A DNA stretch of 6,533 nucleotides from Gammaproteobacteria bacterium. Its GTDB lineage: Bacteria > Pseudomonadota > Gammaproteobacteria > Eutrophobiales > Eutrophobiaceae. The number at the start of each line of letters is the position of its first letter. Position 1 is the stretch's first letter. The stretch spans positions 1 through 6,533 of the forward strand of contig JAENIZ010000070.1 of NCBI GenBank assembly GCA_016844485.1. The letters run 5' to 3'. Both the position numbers and the translations under genes were made by a program. Below, one piece after another: positions 5,572 to 6,533 of this stretch. The notes under the pieces were generated by a model. That model made no database searches. It saw nothing but the letters and a program-made list of their open reading frames with translations, and was not told where the DNA came from.

Positions 5572-6350
5572 ATAAACCCATGATCTCTGACGCTCCTGCG
5601 CCTCTTGAGAACAGTGCCAAACACTGGGAAATGATCTCCTGCCCGGTATGCGGCTCTGAATCCTTCACACCATTATTTCAAAAACAGAACGAGCCTTTTG
5701 TGCGTTGTGAATCCTGTATGCTCGTGTTGATCAACCCGCGCCCGGCCCATAATCAGGTCCTGCATACCTATGATCATGATTACAGTGAACACTATGCCAT
5801 CAAGGGAGAAAAAAAACTGCGCCGGTGCAGGCGTTGGGTAAACCGGGTCAGGAAGCGATATGGCCAAGATGGTCGCTGGCTGGACATCGGCTGTTCCGTG
5901 GGGTTTGTGGTCATGGCAGCCGGAGAAGCGGGATTTGAGGGACACGGGATCGATGTCGAATCCTGGGGGATTGAATACGGCCGCAAAAATTTTCATCTGC
6001 AGAACCTGCGTTGCGGAACACTTGAGGAACAACATTATCCGGATCATTATTTCAAGGTGATCTCGCTCTATGACGTGATTGAGCATGTGCCTGATCTGAA
6101 TACGCTGGTGGCAGAAATAAAACGGATCCTCGCGCCCGGTGGTGTGATAGATATCATCACGCCGGACATCGGCCACTGGCGCGTGCCGCGATCACTTGAG
6201 AACTGGGGCGAGATAAAACCGTCCGAACATCTTTATTATTTTAACCGGCGCACCTTGTCCCGGTTGCTGCAGAAACACGGGCTGGAAATTGTCAAAAAGC
6301 GGTTTAATACCAAACCCGCCTTGCGCGTTTATGTGCAACATTCAAATTAA
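5568..6350 (+). CDS. SAM-dependent methyltransferase with N-terminal zinc ribbon
   Basis: A 260-residue class I methyltransferase of the Methyltransf_23 type. An N-terminal zinc ribbon is formed by C25-P-V-C28 and C47-E-S-C50, followed by LVLINPRP (residues 52-59). The SAM-binding motif I is WLDIGCSVGF (104-113). An acidic residue ends strand 2 (D129 in GHGIDV), the YDVIEHVPD block is at 168-176, and LAPGGVIDIITPD is at 188-200. The SEHLYYFNRRTL stretch (219-230) is common in this subgroup, often found in polysaccharide and glycan modification clusters; the substrate is unknown. Translation probably starts at TTG 5568, whose TTGA overlaps the upstream TGA stop; GAG at 5556-5558 is suitably spaced. 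The ATG at 5580 is the alternative and would remove four residues outside the conserved region. Confidence 0.93.
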   Translation: MNKPMISDAPAPLENSAKHWEMISCPVCGSESFTPLFQKQNEPFVRCESCMLVLINPRPAHNQVLHTYDHDYSEHYAIKGEKKLRRCRRWVNRVRKRYGQDGRWLDIGCSVGFVVMAAGEAGFEGHGIDVESWGIEYGRKNFHLQNLRCGTLEEQHYPDHYFKVISLYDVIEHVPDLNTLVAEIKRILAPGGVIDIITPDIGHWRVPRSLENWGEIKPSEHLYYFNRRTLSRLLQKHGLEIVKKRFNTKPALRVYVQHSN

Positions 6351-6361
6351 AAACTGATCAA

Positions 6362-6533
6362 ATGCCCCTGACCGTTGTTCAGACCTTGCCGGCCCTTGAC
6401 GTAGGAGGCGTAGAACGCGGCACCCTGGAAGTGGCTGCAGAGTTAGTAAGAAAGGGTCACCGTTCCATTGTTATTTCTGCCGGCGGCCGGTTGGTTGATC
6501 GGCTGATCAAAGATGGCAGCGAACATATCACCA
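6362..6533 (+). CDS. GT-B glycosyltransferase, N-terminal part (cut by the window edge)
   Basis: An open frame from ATG 6362 runs to the window end for 57 complete codons without a stop. It begins MPLTVVQTLPALDVGGVERG, continues with an AAELVRKGH helix, then SIVISAGGRLVDRL. The beta strand, a P-x-L-x-x-G-G-V-E-R-G loop and then a helix are the N-terminal acceptor-domain signature of family 4-type glycosyltransferases acting on LPS or exopolysaccharide. The donor domain lies outside the window, so the sugar and exact family cannot be told. It begins 11 bases after the methyltransferase stop without a clear Shine-Dalgarno, so it is likely part of the same operon. Confidence 0.88.
   Translation, partial: MPLTVVQTLPALDVGGVERGTLEVAAELVRKGHRSIVISAGGRLVDRLIKDGSEHIT

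Noticed and set aside
5673..6176. Minus-strand 167-codon open frame inside the methyltransferase gene
   Set aside because: It is a mirror of a coding region with clear SAM-binding motifs; the His- and Ile-rich translation has no domain.

Overview
The window reads as ordinary chromosomal DNA from a proteobacterium, most likely a gammaproteobacterium. This is inferred from the hisF-hisI-hisE-tatA-tatB-tatC order, separate (unfused) hisI and hisE, the ilvE plus CHCC zinc-finger pair, moderate GC content and Shine-Dalgarno/promoter style. No 16S rRNA or other taxonomic marker is present, so anything finer would be a guess. There are no RNA genes, CRISPR arrays or insertion sequences.

Layout. Positions 1-18 are the last codons of a gene that fits hisF. 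Then come hisI and hisE (histidine biosynthesis, steps 3 and 2) and tatA, tatB and tatC (the whole twin-arginine translocase), all on the plus strand with short gaps, so 1-2229 looks like one co-transcribed block. A 99-bp convergent gap holds weak hairpins. Next is a small module: a minus-strand single-domain rhodanese (2329-2763), a 213-bp intergenic region whose right half is very AT-rich, and a divergent plus-strand ArsR-family repressor (2977-3321) with five cysteines. A 15-bp exact direct repeat lies at 2325-2339 and 2880-2894, on either side of most of the rhodanese gene.

From 3494 a second plus-strand block begins behind a strong Shine-Dalgarno: ilvE (branched-chain aminotransferase), a 64-residue CHCC zinc-finger protein, an ELM1-family (DUF1022) protein, a SAM-dependent methyltransferase with an N-terminal zinc ribbon, and the start of a GT-B glycosyltransferase cut by the window edge. 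The last three probably belong to a cell-surface polysaccharide or LPS locus that continues to the right.

Most of this is well-known housekeeping content. The part most worth a second look is the divergent ArsR-rhodanese pair. Its gene arrangement and cysteine placement suggest a sulfur- or thiol-responsive regulator controlling a sulfurtransferase, with cysteines at positions different from those described for SqrR/BigR. The ELM1-methyltransferase-glycosyltransferase run is second, because bacterial ELM1-like proteins have no settled function. I found no convincing new large system.
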